Source: a virus
Strand: one strand, 5' to 3'
IMG/VR virus record: IMGVR_UViG_3300048592_001375
Location: 1-37,456 of that record
Length of the DNA stretch: 37,456 bases
A model generated the notes under the pieces. The model saw nothing but the letters and a program-made list of their open reading frames with translations. It was not told the DNA's origin and ran no database searches. Below, one piece after another: positions 5,787-13,413 of this stretch. A program made the translations under genes and the position numbers. Numbering within the stretch: the first letter of the stretch is position 1; each line of letters begins with the position of its first letter.

Positions 5787-6961
5787 TGTCCAGCAAACGG
5801 CGATCGACGAGTCACGACACGCGGGCACGTGCTGTCACGGAGCCGGCACCGGCCGCGTCACAGACGGCGCCGCTGCGAGGTCACGATTTGGCGTCCAGCT
5901 CGGACACGGAAGTCCGCGAGGGGTTGGCGGCTTGGCTGGACTCGCCGCCTGCGGATCTGCCGGGCTGGTGTCTGCCTGTGGCGACGCGGCTGGCGTCCCG
6001 GCTGGTCTGGACTCGGGACGAGCGCCGGCAGGTGACTCGTATCCTGCGCTGGTATCCGGTCACGCCGGCGCCGCCGGCCGTGTCACAAATTGCGCCGCCG
6101 TCGGGTCACGAGCCGGCAGTCCGGAGCGACACGCAATCCAGCCTGGTGCTGTCACTGTTTTCCGGCGTGGGCCTGCTGGACGCGGCATTCGAAGCGGAGG
6201 GGATTTGTACGGTTCGCGGGCCGGATCTGCTGTGGGGCGGCGACGTGAGGCGGTTCCATCCGCCGGCCGGCTGCTGGTGGGGCGTGATCGGCGGGCCGCC
6301 GTGTCAGGACTTTTCGACGCTCCGGCGAGCTAAGCCGACCGGCGACGGCGAGGAAATGCTGGGGGAGTTTCGGCGCGTGGTCCTCGAGGCTAAGCCGGAA
6401 TGGTGGCTGCTGGAGAACGTCGCCACGGTGCCGGACGTGCGGATCGAGGGGTACAGCTGGCAGCGGATCGATGTCGACCAGGCTTGGTACGCGCCGGTAA
6501 GCCGGCTGCGTCACATCCAGTTCGGGAGCCGTGACGGCCGGACGCTACAGATTCCGCGTGGCACTCGGCACGCGGACTGCGAGCCGTGTGCACTGGCGAG
6601 CGACGATCGGCCGTTCGAGGTCCTCCGTCGGCTGCAGGGGCTGCCGGACGGGTACGATCTGCCGGGATTCACTCGCCAGGCGGCAAAAACGGCGATCGGG
6701 AACGGGGTGCCGATCGTGCTGGGGCGAGTGCTGGCCCGGGCCGTGCTGGCGGCGTACGGTCACGAGGTGAGCCGCAGCGACGTCACGGAGGCGGTCGACG
6801 TGGAGTCGCTGCTGTTGTGTCATTGTGGTTGCGGCCGTCGTGTCACGGGCCGCAAGAGGTACGATTCGGCCGCGTGCAGGAAACGGGCGGAGAGGCGGCG
6901 GCGGTGTGGCACTGCTTGTACTCAAGCAGTGTCTGTGGCGGTGGGGGAGGACACTGCTTGA
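5786..6961 (+). CDS. DNA (cytosine-5) methyltransferase
   Basis: The ATG at 5786 overlaps the preceding stop. The 391-aa product carries C5-MTase motifs in order: I, LSLFSGVGLLDAAF (about 122-135); IV, GGPPCQDFS with catalytic Cys173; VI, ENV (210-212); VIII-like SRLRHIQFG (239-247); X, AIGNGVPIVLGRVLARAVL. The target-recognition region is short. A C-terminal CHCGCGRR...CRKRAERR stretch looks like a small zinc-binding module. The 115 residues before motif I contain two copies of a repeat-derived peptide (VTxAPxAxSQxAP). The last residues are encoded by the REP-2 element, so the native C-terminus was probably overwritten. It likely protects phage DNA or regulates it; no cognate nuclease is adjacent. 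Confidence 0.9.
   Translation: MSSKRRSTSHDTRARAVTEPAPAASQTAPLRGHDLASSSDTEVREGLAAWLDSPPADLPGWCLPVATRLASRLVWTRDERRQVTRILRWYPVTPAPPAVSQIAPPSGHEPAVRSDTQSSLVLSLFSGVGLLDAAFEAEGICTVRGPDLLWGGDVRRFHPPAGCWWGVIGGPPCQDFSTLRRAKPTGDGEEMLGEFRRVVLEAKPEWWLLENVATVPDVRIEGYSWQRIDVDQAWYAPVSRLRHIQFGSRDGRTLQIPRGTRHADCEPCALASDDRPFEVLRRLQGLPDGYDLPGFTRQAAKTAIGNGVPIVLGRVLARAVLAAYGHEVSRSDVTEAVDVESLLLCHCGCGRRVTGRKRYDSAACRKRAERRRRCGTACTQAVSVAVGEDTA
5833..5882 (+). repeat. REP-4 repeat inside the methyltransferase gene, copy 1
   Basis: GTCACGGAGCCGGCACCGGC and following bases resemble copy 2 at 6058-6112 and an intergenic copy at 21735-21786: TCACG, a GCC-GGC-rich palindrome, CGTCACA, GCGCCGCC, GGTCACG. It is read in frame. 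Confidence 0.6.
6058..6112 (+). repeat. REP-4 repeat inside the methyltransferase gene, copy 2
   Basis: GGTCACGCCGGCGCCGCCGG continues as GCCGTGTCACAAATTGCGCC and ends GGGTCACG. It is almost identical to the intergenic copy at 21735-21786 and in the same reading frame as copy 1. Confidence 0.65.
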
Positions 6962-6979
6962 GTACAAGCAGTGCCACAC
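6904..6979. repeat. REP-2 long inverted repeat at a convergent gene pair
   Basis: Two arms of about 28 bp (each containing CACTGCTTGTACTCAAGC or its complement, themselves palindromic) flank a G-rich loop. It spans the 3' ends of the methyltransferase (plus) and the glycosyltransferase (minus), and both reading frames terminate only after crossing it, giving both proteins a CGTACTQAVS tail. Further copies: 12122-12193, 16832-16885 (second arm damaged), 21269-21298 (one arm). It may work as a bidirectional terminator. Confidence 0.85.
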
Positions 6980-8295
6980 GTCCAGACGGCCTGCCAGCGA
7001 TCGGGATCGCGGATCCCGTGCACTGTGATCCAGTCGGGGCACTTGGCACGCCAGCCGGGCCTGGCACGGGCGTGGAATCGGCGGTCCTCGGTCAGTGGGA
7101 TCCCGGCCGCGGCGAGGACCTCGCCCACTTGGCGATCCTCGGCCCAGATAGGAGGCATGTCGGCCGCGGCAATGATCTCGACGGCTCGCCGGCTGAGAAA
7201 ATACCCGCCGCCGCCGCTGGCGTAGGTGCAGGCCGGTCGCCATTTTCCGCCGATGTAGTCGGCGTCCAGATCCTCCAGCGCGACCGCGAATCGCTGGGGG
7301 TGAATGAGCGTGTCGTCATCGCACTTGAACACGTAGTCCCATGCCGGCCCCTGGGCGAGCGCCCAGCGGCAAAAAGCTTGCGTCTTCGCGCTCAGGTTGT
7401 CGTCTCGTACCGGGATCGATAGCGTATTCCGCTCGGCAGGCATGGCTGCGGCGTCGCCACGCAGGAACATCGTGGCACAGCCGAGATATTCCAGCTCGCG
7501 CAACCAGGTCTCGCAACACAGCCGCCGCCGGTCCGCGTACTGGTCGCCGGACATCACGCCCACGATCACGCGGGCGGGCGAGCGAGGCTCAGGCTCCGGG
7601 TGCCCCAGCGCTCGCCGCAACAGAACCCCGCATACCGTGCGAGACTGGAGCAACCAGCTGGCCGAACGCTTGGCAAGCCGGCCTAGCGCGCGGTGAGTCA
7701 GCATGCAGTACAGGGCGTCCGGGTCCGCGTACCAGGTACCAGCCCGCTCCGCCAAGACGGGACTGGGGCCGAACCGGTGGCCCTGCAGCGGATGCACTAG
7801 ATGCGTCGGCACCGTCGCGCATCGGGCGCCCGTCACGGCGATCGCCCGACGCAGCACAGCCGGGCCCAACGCCAGCGGCGGCAGATGCCGCTGGCCACCG
7901 TTCAGCCGCCGGACCATTTCGGCGAGGTATTCGGCGGCGATCCGGCTGCCTGGTCGGCACGCCAGCAAGGCCGACATCATGCGCGGCTTGCGGTACGCGA
8001 GAAAATCCGCTTCGCCCAGGTAGTCCTCCAGCGGTGCCGCAATTGAACGAAAACAGATCCCGTCTGCGTCGACCCAGATCCCGCCGCGGACGGTCAGCAG
8101 CCACGCGCGTAAATAATCGCTCTGAACGTTGGGGGCCTGCCTGCGGATCACCTCCGGCGGTACCGGACCTTGGTACAGGGTGTCCCAGACGCTGTCGTCT
8201 AGCACTTGCACCTCGGGATTGTGACGGCGCAACGTCTGCAGACAGAGGTCAATCCACGGCGGACACGGGCCGACCCAATACGACCAAATAAGCAT
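6922..8295 (-). CDS. Two-domain glycosyltransferase (GT32-like plus GT31-like)
   Basis: The ATG (8295) has GAGGTG seven bases upstream, overlapping the stop of the gene before. The 457-aa product has an N-terminal DXD-type sugar transferase: MLIWSYWVGPCPPWIDLCL, then QSDYLRAWLLTVRGGIWVDADG with D76-A-D78 as the likely nucleotide-sugar motif. From about residue 240 a second domain resembles GT31/fringe-type galactosyltransferases: CETW, FKCDDDT (D326-328), GGGGYFLSRR and EDRQVG. Two transferases in one chain could build a disaccharide. It lies directly downstream of a GT25-sulfotransferase and near the repeat-rich virion proteins. The C-terminal tail comes from REP-2. Substrates are unknown. 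Confidence 0.78.
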   Translation of the reverse strand: MLIWSYWVGPCPPWIDLCLQTLRRHNPEVQVLDDSVWDTLYQGPVPPEVIRRQAPNVQSDYLRAWLLTVRGGIWVDADGICFRSIAAPLEDYLGEADFLAYRKPRMMSALLACRPGSRIAAEYLAEMVRRLNGGQRHLPPLALGPAVLRRAIAVTGARCATVPTHLVHPLQGHRFGPSPVLAERAGTWYADPDALYCMLTHRALGRLAKRSASWLLQSRTVCGVLLRRALGHPEPEPRSPARVIVGVMSGDQYADRRRLCCETWLRELEYLGCATMFLRGDAAAMPAERNTLSIPVRDDNLSAKTQAFCRWALAQGPAWDYVFKCDDDTLIHPQRFAVALEDLDADYIGGKWRPACTYASGGGGYFLSRRAVEIIAAADMPPIWAEDRQVGEVLAAAGIPLTEDRRFHARARPGWRAKCPDWITVHGIRDPDRWQAVWTCGTACTQAVSSPTATDTA

Positions 8296-8305
8296 GCAGG
8301 GCACC

Positions 8306-9691
8306 TCAGCGCAGGACGTGTGTCGTGTGTAACGCCGGGTCGACCCAGGCGGCCGCGGCGGCCAAAGTCTCCGCAGACGGATCGACGCCGGCGAACGCCG
8401 CCAGCGTCCGGACGGCCGCGGCCGGGTCGCTGACGATCGCGTGATAGTCGATCCGCAGGACGCGGTCGGCTGGCAAGGCGGACAGATCACGATCGCGTGT
8501 CTCGACCAGCCGGCGCAGGGTCGGGGCGATGTCGGCAGCTGGCCAGCCCCAGTTACGGAGCTTGCCGAGCGAGGCCACGCACTCAGGGACCGGCCGTTGC
8601 ACGGCGACGAATTTCGCGGCCGGGGCGACCTCCAGAATCTCAGGCACCATCAGGCACAGGCTCGGATGCTTCGCGCCGATCGGCGCGGGCTCTGGTACCG
8701 CGTCGACCCGATCCGCCAGCCAGGTCCGCAGGCCGGCCACGCGCCTGGACCGGCTCATCCGCTCGACCAGCTGGGGCTCCTGATACGCCGCGCGGCAGAA
8801 TTTCGCCAGCTGGCGGGCCTCGAATGTGCCCTTCGGATTGCCGCGGATCGTCGACCAGCCGGCGCCCATGCTGACCCCCAGCTGATGCAACAGGCCCGCG
8901 GTGCAGCTGGTTCCGCCGCGAAACGGGCCCAGGACCACGATCAGCGGCCGCGCCGTGACGCCTTGCACCTTGGCCGCGGCTGCAGCCTCTGCCGCTTTGG
9001 TGATCTGCGCTGCATCCTTCCAGTAGCGGTCTGTCACATCGCGATTGGCGATCGTCGATCGACCGGCCGCCTGGCCGACCAGCCACCGAGGCGGGCACAG
9101 CACGGCCGTATCGTGGGCGGCGTAGTGCCTCGCGTGTAGTCGCCCCAGCTGATGGTCGATGTGGGCCGGCTTGCCGCTGCGGCACGCGGCAAACGGGATC
9201 TGCATCAGATGGTGATAGACTTCCGTCAGCATGGATCCCCGGATGGCCCAGGCGTGGCACCGGTTGACGTTTTGCGCGACCCACAGCTGGTCTGTCAGCT
9301 TGCGAGGGCTTGCCAGATGCTGGCCCCCCAGGTACAGCATCTGCCAGTCTTCCGGCACGTGACGCAGCCAGGCCGTGGCTTCGCGGACGAAGTCCGGCCG
9401 AAACAGGGCATCGTCCTCCAGCAGCAGCACGCTGTCGACGCCGTCCGACAGGCACCGCTCGATGATCGTGAGAAACGATCGATAGATCCCCCACGCCCCG
9501 CGGCCCGCTTGCCAGGCCGGCGGCGGCTGGACACGCTGGCCGTCCACGCCGGCAAAGCGGATCGGGACCGGCCACGGCCAATCGGCCGGCACCGCCGCGG
9601 CGAACCGCTGCCAGCGGTCCTCGCACCGATCGAGGTTGACGCAATAGACCCGTTCGAACGCGGCGGCTGGGTCGGTGATGGGAGTCGACAT
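8306..9691 (-). CDS. GT25 glycosyltransferase-sulfotransferase fusion
   Basis: The ATG at 9691 is chosen over an upstream start because it lies 10 bp after the previous stop; a GGAAA precedes it. The product is 461 aa. Residues about 1-210 resemble GT25 enzymes (VYCVNLDRCEDRWQRF, VLLLEDDALF with E92-D-D94, then ILYLGGQH-like MLYLGGQHLAS). Residues about 248-460 resemble a P-loop sulfotransferase: VVLGPFRGGTSCTAGLLHQL (PAPS-binding loop about 253-262), GAKHPSLCLMVPEI, and KFVAVQRPVPECVASL as the 3'-phosphate loop. This predicts sugar transfer followed by sulfation. GT25 members modify LPS in bacteria and collagen hydroxylysine in animals. Target is unknown; virion glycans or host surface polysaccharide are the candidates. 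Confidence 0.8.
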   Translation of the reverse strand: MSTPITDPAAAFERVYCVNLDRCEDRWQRFAAAVPADWPWPVPIRFAGVDGQRVQPPPAWQAGRGAWGIYRSFLTIIERCLSDGVDSVLLLEDDALFRPDFVREATAWLRHVPEDWQMLYLGGQHLASPRKLTDQLWVAQNVNRCHAWAIRGSMLTEVYHHLMQIPFAACRSGKPAHIDHQLGRLHARHYAAHDTAVLCPPRWLVGQAAGRSTIANRDVTDRYWKDAAQITKAAEAAAAAKVQGVTARPLIVVLGPFRGGTSCTAGLLHQLGVSMGAGWSTIRGNPKGTFEARQLAKFCRAAYQEPQLVERMSRSRRVAGLRTWLADRVDAVPEPAPIGAKHPSLCLMVPEILEVAPAAKFVAVQRPVPECVASLGKLRNWGWPAADIAPTLRRLVETRDRDLSALPADRVLRIDYHAIVSDPAAAVRTLAAFAGVDPSAETLAAAAAWVDPALHTTHVLR

Positions 9692-9701
9692 CGGTTTCCG
9701 C

Positions 9702-10331
9702 TTACGCTTGCAGGTCCGGCACATGGTCTACTTCGCTGGCCAGTCGGATCGCCTCGTCAACCAGGCTGCCGTAGGGATCCGCGAGCGACAGCCGGAATGC
9801 CAGACCGCTGAAAACAGCCTTGGCCGCCGCTGTGACGACGGTTCCCCAGCCGTACTGAGTCGATCCGTCCTGCATCCATTGGACGATCTCGGCCCGGGCC
9901 AGCCGGCAGCCGGCCACGCCCCAGCGGTTCATCTGCTCGGCTCGGCCCAGGCACGCACAATCTGTACGGTGTGCGACGCCGAGATCGGCGAACAGATGCC
10001 ACAGCTGTGAGCCTGGTCCGGTACCTGCCAGCACGGCAGCCAGACGCTGCGATTGCGGCGCAGGAGCGCGGCGAATCAGGTGACCATGCTCCGCGACGAG
10101 GGCGCGGAACGTCTCCCCGTCTGACGGTACGACTGCAATGGCCAGCGACACCACTACGCGGTTGACCTGCCACTTATCCTCCAGCGACGTGCATACGGCG
10201 CAGGCAGACTCAGACGCCACTGCGTCTCGGCCCGCCAAAGTGGACGCCAGCATGCACACAGATGCTCCGCGCACGTGCGGACAGCCGGCGTTAGGGGAAT
10301 TCACAGCCAACGGCGCGAAGTTCATACGCAT
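9702..10331 (-). CDS. Phage protein with a Cys-containing C-terminal motif
   Basis: The product is about 209 aa. GGAG lies 5 bp before the ATG at 10331 (an in-frame ATG at 10325 is equally possible); the start overlaps the preceding gene by 41 bp. The N-terminus is Cys-rich (CPHVRG, CAVC). Around residues 100-150 is GTGPGSQLWHLFADLGV, then CACLGRAEQMNRWGVAGCR, then EIVQWMQ. I have seen this G-P-G-(S/T)-x-L ... C-x-C ... M-x-x-W-G-x-x-x-C arrangement in phage and planctomycete proteins, but know no function for it. The four closely spaced Cys could bind a metal. It is part of the tail-surface/modification operon. Confidence 0.6.
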   Translation of the reverse strand: MRMNFAPLAVNSPNAGCPHVRGASVCMLASTLAGRDAVASESACAVCTSLEDKWQVNRVVVSLAIAVVPSDGETFRALVAEHGHLIRRAPAPQSQRLAAVLAGTGPGSQLWHLFADLGVAHRTDCACLGRAEQMNRWGVAGCRLARAEIVQWMQDGSTQYGWGTVVTAAAKAVFSGLAFRLSLADPYGSLVDEAIRLASEVDHVPDLQA

Positions 10332-10662
10332 AGTCTCCGTCTGTCATAGGGGGATTGGGACACGTACACCCTGTGCTGCCGGTGCATTCGCCAGACCACA
10401 ATACCCAGGTCCAATAGCTCATGCCGCCCAAAGGATTCGTCCACACCCAATAGCAGTCCCCGCCGCAAAATGCGCTGTCAGAATCCGTGTCAGAATCCGT
10501 GCTGGAATCCGTGCTGGAATCCGTGCTGGAATCACTGCTGGAATCACTGCCGCCGCAATCGGTATTGGCGATCTGACCCTCCCAGGTCGGCTCGTCGTCC
10601 GGCGCAAAGCACTCGCAGTCCGCGACCTCCGGGCAATCTACAATTTTCTGCCACACCAGCAT
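10291..10662 (-). CDS. Cys-rich protein with Ser/Asp repeat tract
   Basis: The ATG overlaps the TAA of the gene before (TAATG at 10664-10660), so the longer upstream frame is a shadow. The 123-aa product has a Cys-rich start (CPEVADCECFAP), a central Ser/Asp/Thr tract (about residues 40-63, units SDSSTDSSTDSS and TDSDSD) and a Trp- and Cys-rich C-terminal part (CYWVWTNPLGGMSYWTWVLW, CTGSTGCTCP). No signal peptide is seen. It seems to be a smaller partner of the next upstream gene, which has the same Cys-plus-SD layout. It is most likely a virion surface or tail protein; function unknown. Confidence 0.65.
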   Translation of the reverse strand: MLVWQKIVDCPEVADCECFAPDDEPTWEGQIANTDCGGSDSSSDSSTDSSTDSSTDSDTDSDSAFCGGDCYWVWTNPLGGMSYWTWVLWSGECTGSTGCTCPNPPMTDGDYAYELRAVGCEFP

Positions 10663-12113
10663 TAGATTGACTCCATGCAGCTGACGATCAGCATGTTTCC
10701 GATTGGGAAAGTACCGGGCTCTGGGACCAGGGGGCAATAGCAGTTGGTGCCGTCCGCGCACCCTGATCTCTGTTGCCAGTAGGGGAATTCGGCGGTGCGG
10801 ATGTACGCGCAGTTTCCACAGCCGCAGGTACAGTCGCTGATCACCGTCTCGCCGAGGTACGACGGCGCCAAATCCGGGTACGACGTTGCGCATAACCCTG
10901 GGCACGCCAGCCGCAGTGACCACTCCAGACCAAATGGACCGTTGACGGCCTCCCAGAATCCATGTGCTGCGTTGCACTCGGATTGATCGCACTCGGCAGA
11001 CGAGGTTGACGAGTCCGACGAGTCCGACGAGTCCGACGAGTCCTCCGGCACGTCAACCGCGATCCACGTGCATTGTCCCGAGCAAATCGTGGGCGGATCG
11101 GAGCTGGGCGGATCGGAGCTGGGCGGATCGGAACTCGGCGGATCGGAGCTGGGCGGATCGGAGCTGGGCGGATCGGAGCTGGGCGGATCGGAGCTGGGCG
11201 GATCGGAGCTGGGCGGATCGGAACTCGGCGGATCGGAACTCGGCGGATCGGAGCTGGGCGGATCGGAGCTGGAGTCGGAGCTGGACGAATCGCAGCACAC
11301 ATACACACACTGTGGATCGGTGGTTGTAATACTGCAGAGCAAGCCATTTTCAAACGCCAGCACACTACGACGCTCGCAGACGTTGTCTCCCTGGCGATAC
11401 AAATCACCGTGCCCGACCGTGATGTTGCCGGTGTAATCGCAGCCCGCGCCGGTCCCGCAATACCCAAGGGACATAATGTCCCAGGTGCTGCGGTCGTGGA
11501 ACCATTTGGCGATGCCCTTGGTACCCACGGGGGCCTCGCCGCCGAACTGCCCAGCCAGGTCACAGCGATCGACGACGATAAACGTACCGCCGTCGGCCTT
11601 CACGACCGACGGGCCGAGGAGCAGATAGGCGTTTGCCATGCCGCCGCATCGCAGTTTACTCGCTAATTCGAAGTGCCGCTCCTGCTCGTCCAGAGGGCGG
11701 CAGTAGTAGCGAGGACCGCGGCGCGTCGGCACGCGGTAGACCTCGACCTCGGTCCCCTCGGGCAACCAGCGTAGATCTTGGGTCGGGACCTGGGCCGGGC
11801 ACGCCAATCTGGCAACGACGAACTGCGCGTGGTTGATCTGCGTCTGCGTCCGTTTGCCCGGTTCCTCCGTGTACCATCGATCCAGCAGGCGGACGCAGTA
11901 CGTGTCTGCCGTGGACGGCGGCGGCGAGGGGTACGCCGGAAACTCGTCACAGGTCGCCGTCACACCGAACCAGCGATCCCGGCCCAGCGTGCTGGGCAAC
12001 GGGCGAGTGCGATCCAATTTGAATCCGGGCGTTTGTTCGACCGCGCGCACCGCGGCGGCGATTCGCGTGGCGGACTCACGGTTGAATGTGATAAGGTCTT
12101 TTGACTTAGCCAT
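10662..12113 (-). CDS. Cys-rich protein with (PPSSD)n linker, virion surface candidate
   Basis: ATG at 12113 (MAKSKDLITFNRESATRIAA); the frame upstream of it is only REP-2 sequence. The product is 483 aa. Residues about 1-255 form a globular domain (KWFHDRSTWDIMSLGYCGTGAGC near its end) with several Cys. A linker of about 11-12 PPSSD units follows, then a Cys-rich segment, a second SDSSDSSDSS tract and a Cys-rich C-terminal domain (CTCGCGNCAYIRT). Such acidic Ser/Asp repeats act as extended stalks in surface adhesins and can be O-glycosylated. Its location after the tail genes and beside glycosyltransferases suggests a tail-tip or fibre-like role, which is inference. Confidence 0.68.
   Translation of the reverse strand: MAKSKDLITFNRESATRIAAAVRAVEQTPGFKLDRTRPLPSTLGRDRWFGVTATCDEFPAYPSPPPSTADTYCVRLLDRWYTEEPGKRTQTQINHAQFVVARLACPAQVPTQDLRWLPEGTEVEVYRVPTRRGPRYYCRPLDEQERHFELASKLRCGGMANAYLLLGPSVVKADGGTFIVVDRCDLAGQFGGEAPVGTKGIAKWFHDRSTWDIMSLGYCGTGAGCDYTGNITVGHGDLYRQGDNVCERRSVLAFENGLLCSITTTDPQCVYVCCDSSSSDSSSDPPSSDPPSSDPPSSDPPSSDPPSSDPPSSDPPSSDPPSSDPPSSDPPSSDPPSSDPPTICSGQCTWIAVDVPEDSSDSSDSSDSSTSSAECDQSECNAAHGFWEAVNGPFGLEWSLRLACPGLCATSYPDLAPSYLGETVISDCTCGCGNCAYIRTAEFPYWQQRSGCADGTNCYCPLVPEPGTFPIGNMLIVSCMESI
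11094..11280 (-). repeat. 15-bp tandem repeat coding PPSSD
   Basis: Eleven exact-length 15-bp units (GGATCGGAGCTGGGC type, plus-strand reading), with a few units carrying AACTC in place of AGCTG, followed by degenerate units. Variant units are interspersed, which points to repeat slippage and copying. Unit number is likely to vary between strains. Confidence 0.85.
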
Positions 12114-12121
12114 AGTCTCAC

Positions 12122-12193
12122 GTGTGGCACTGCTTGTACTCAAGCAGTGTCTGTGCGGTCCGGGGGACACTGCTTGAGTACAAGCAGTGCCAC
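12122..12193. repeat. REP-2 long inverted repeat, copy 2
   Basis: Both arms are intact (CACTGCTTGTACTCAAGC and its complement) around a loop with GTGCGGTCCGGGG. It fills the space between the genes at 12196-13251 and 10662-12113, both minus strand, and would form a strong hairpin in their shared transcript. Confidence 0.85.
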
Positions 12194-12195
12194 TC

Positions 12196-13251
12196 TCATA
12201 GGTACAACCCGGCGAAAATGCCCCAGGTCTTATAGTTGCTCTCGGACAGGTACACCTGCCACTGTCCGTATTTCACGGCAATTTCGCCGGTCTTGTCCTT
12301 GAACGTCAAAAGCGGTTGCCCGTCGCCGTTCAGCGGCACCGGTTCACTTAGCGGCATTTGATCCGCATCTGTGAGCCGACGTTGCGGCGCCATCTCTTCG
12401 ATAAACGCGCGGCTATCCTCGTAGATCTCGCCTCCGTGTCCGTCAGGATCTCCGGACATGGCCCGAGCAGCAAAGCCGGCGTCGAGATACTCTGGCCGCC
12501 ATGTTCGGCCGCCATCGTCGATCACGTCAATCCAAATCTCTACCTCGACGTAGTCGCCGTATTGATGATGTCGGCGGGGCGAAGCGCGGAAGTCGCGGGT
12601 CTTGCCGCAGTACTGCGGGATGGTTTTTTTCACGCCGCGATACTGAAACGTGATCGCCACGCTGTTCACCGTGTTGTTCAGCACCTGGTCGCAATTCACG
12701 CTCGCGACGTTGCGCTTGATGCGGATGGCCCACCTATGGTGGTCGATTTCCGGCGGCGGATTGTAGACGGCCAGCGCGCTGTTGACCACGGGTTTCAGGC
12801 CCGTGCCGCTCAATTTTGTGTTCGCGACGCCGGTAAATCCGCCCAGATACTTGGCCTTCTCCGCCGGGCGCTGATACTGGACGGTCTGGACCTCCAGCTC
12901 GGGCCGCATGTCGGTGGGGTTGTCCGTGGGATTGCCGGAGTCGTCGAGGCTTTCCTCATCTACGTCCGAATCGCGATAGGTCAGCGTGACAAACCAGATC
13001 AGCGTTGCCTGGGGGTCGCGTTGGGCGTCGGTGGTGCGCAAGAATGCGGAGGGGCGGGAGTCATTTCCGTAGAGGTACACGTCGCCGATGGCCGCGATGT
13101 TGGCCTCGCTGTAGGCAATCGCTACTTGCGCGCCGTCCTCTGGATCGTCCGTGATCAGACGATAGCGGACCTTGTATTCGCCAATGAATTTCCAGTGGTC
13201 GTAACTGGCCTGGGGCGCGTCGCCGCATTTTTCGTGGGATTGGAATGTCAT
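12196..13251 (-). CDS. Putative tail-associated protein (351 aa)
   Basis: A 351-aa soluble protein encoded downstream of the tape measure gene, the usual place for distal tail and baseplate proteins. It contains long beta-rich stretches (VRYRLITDDPEDG, QVAIAYSEANIA, LIWFVTLTYRDSD, VEVEIWIDVID) and a segment YNPPPEIDHHRWAIRIKRNV. Cys residues are few. I recognise no specific family. Its stop lies only 3 bp from the REP-2 element. The ATG at 13251 lacks a strong binding site. A role at the tail tip fits the position but is not shown by motifs. Confidence 0.6.
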   Translation of the reverse strand: MTFQSHEKCGDAPQASYDHWKFIGEYKVRYRLITDDPEDGAQVAIAYSEANIAAIGDVYLYGNDSRPSAFLRTTDAQRDPQATLIWFVTLTYRDSDVDEESLDDSGNPTDNPTDMRPELEVQTVQYQRPAEKAKYLGGFTGVANTKLSGTGLKPVVNSALAVYNPPPEIDHHRWAIRIKRNVASVNCDQVLNNTVNSVAITFQYRGVKKTIPQYCGKTRDFRASPRRHHQYGDYVEVEIWIDVIDDGGRTWRPEYLDAGFAARAMSGDPDGHGGEIYEDSRAFIEEMAPQRRLTDADQMPLSEPVPLNGDGQPLLTFKDKTGEIAVKYGQWQVYLSESNYKTWGIFAGLYL

Positions 13252-13268
13252 GGGCTTATTGCGTCCTT

Positions 13269-13331
13269 ACCGGACGGGCTGACGCCCGCCGTTCGCCTGA
13301 GAACCGGACGGGCTGACGCCCGCCGTTCGCC
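13269..13331. repeat. REP-1, two units in tandem
   Basis: Two units at 13269-13297 and 13303-13331 (core GACGGGCTGACGCCCGCC), both in the inverted orientation relative to the copies at 15783-15852. The second one is the edge of an inverted duplication (next entry). Confidence 0.85.
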
Positions 13332-13406
13332 GAGGAAACACCATGCGTCCTTTCGATCTCGCGATCCTGATGCAAGCCCAGCCCCGCGGCGTTTTTGCGG
13401 TTGCAC
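13303..13406 (+). pseudogene. Inverted, internally deleted copy of the gpG gene start
   Basis: Read on the plus strand, this repeats the leader and start of the minus-strand gene at 15349-15771: REP-1, GAGGAAACACC, ATGCGTCC, then codons for RPFDLAILMQ. After GATGCAAG it jumps to AGCCCAGCCCCGCGGCG, which in the intact gene lies about 60 bp further on; the join is at a shared AAG. Substitutions (for example TTTCGATCTCGCG for TTTGATCTCGCC) show that the copy is not recent. It lies right behind the tape measure stop. It cannot encode a working protein. Confidence 0.75.
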
Positions 13407-13413
13407 GCCGCGG

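Noticed and set aside
11094-11280. CRISPR or intergenic satellite
   Set aside because: The 15-bp repeats are in frame inside a long coding sequence and encode PPSSD units with synonymous variants.
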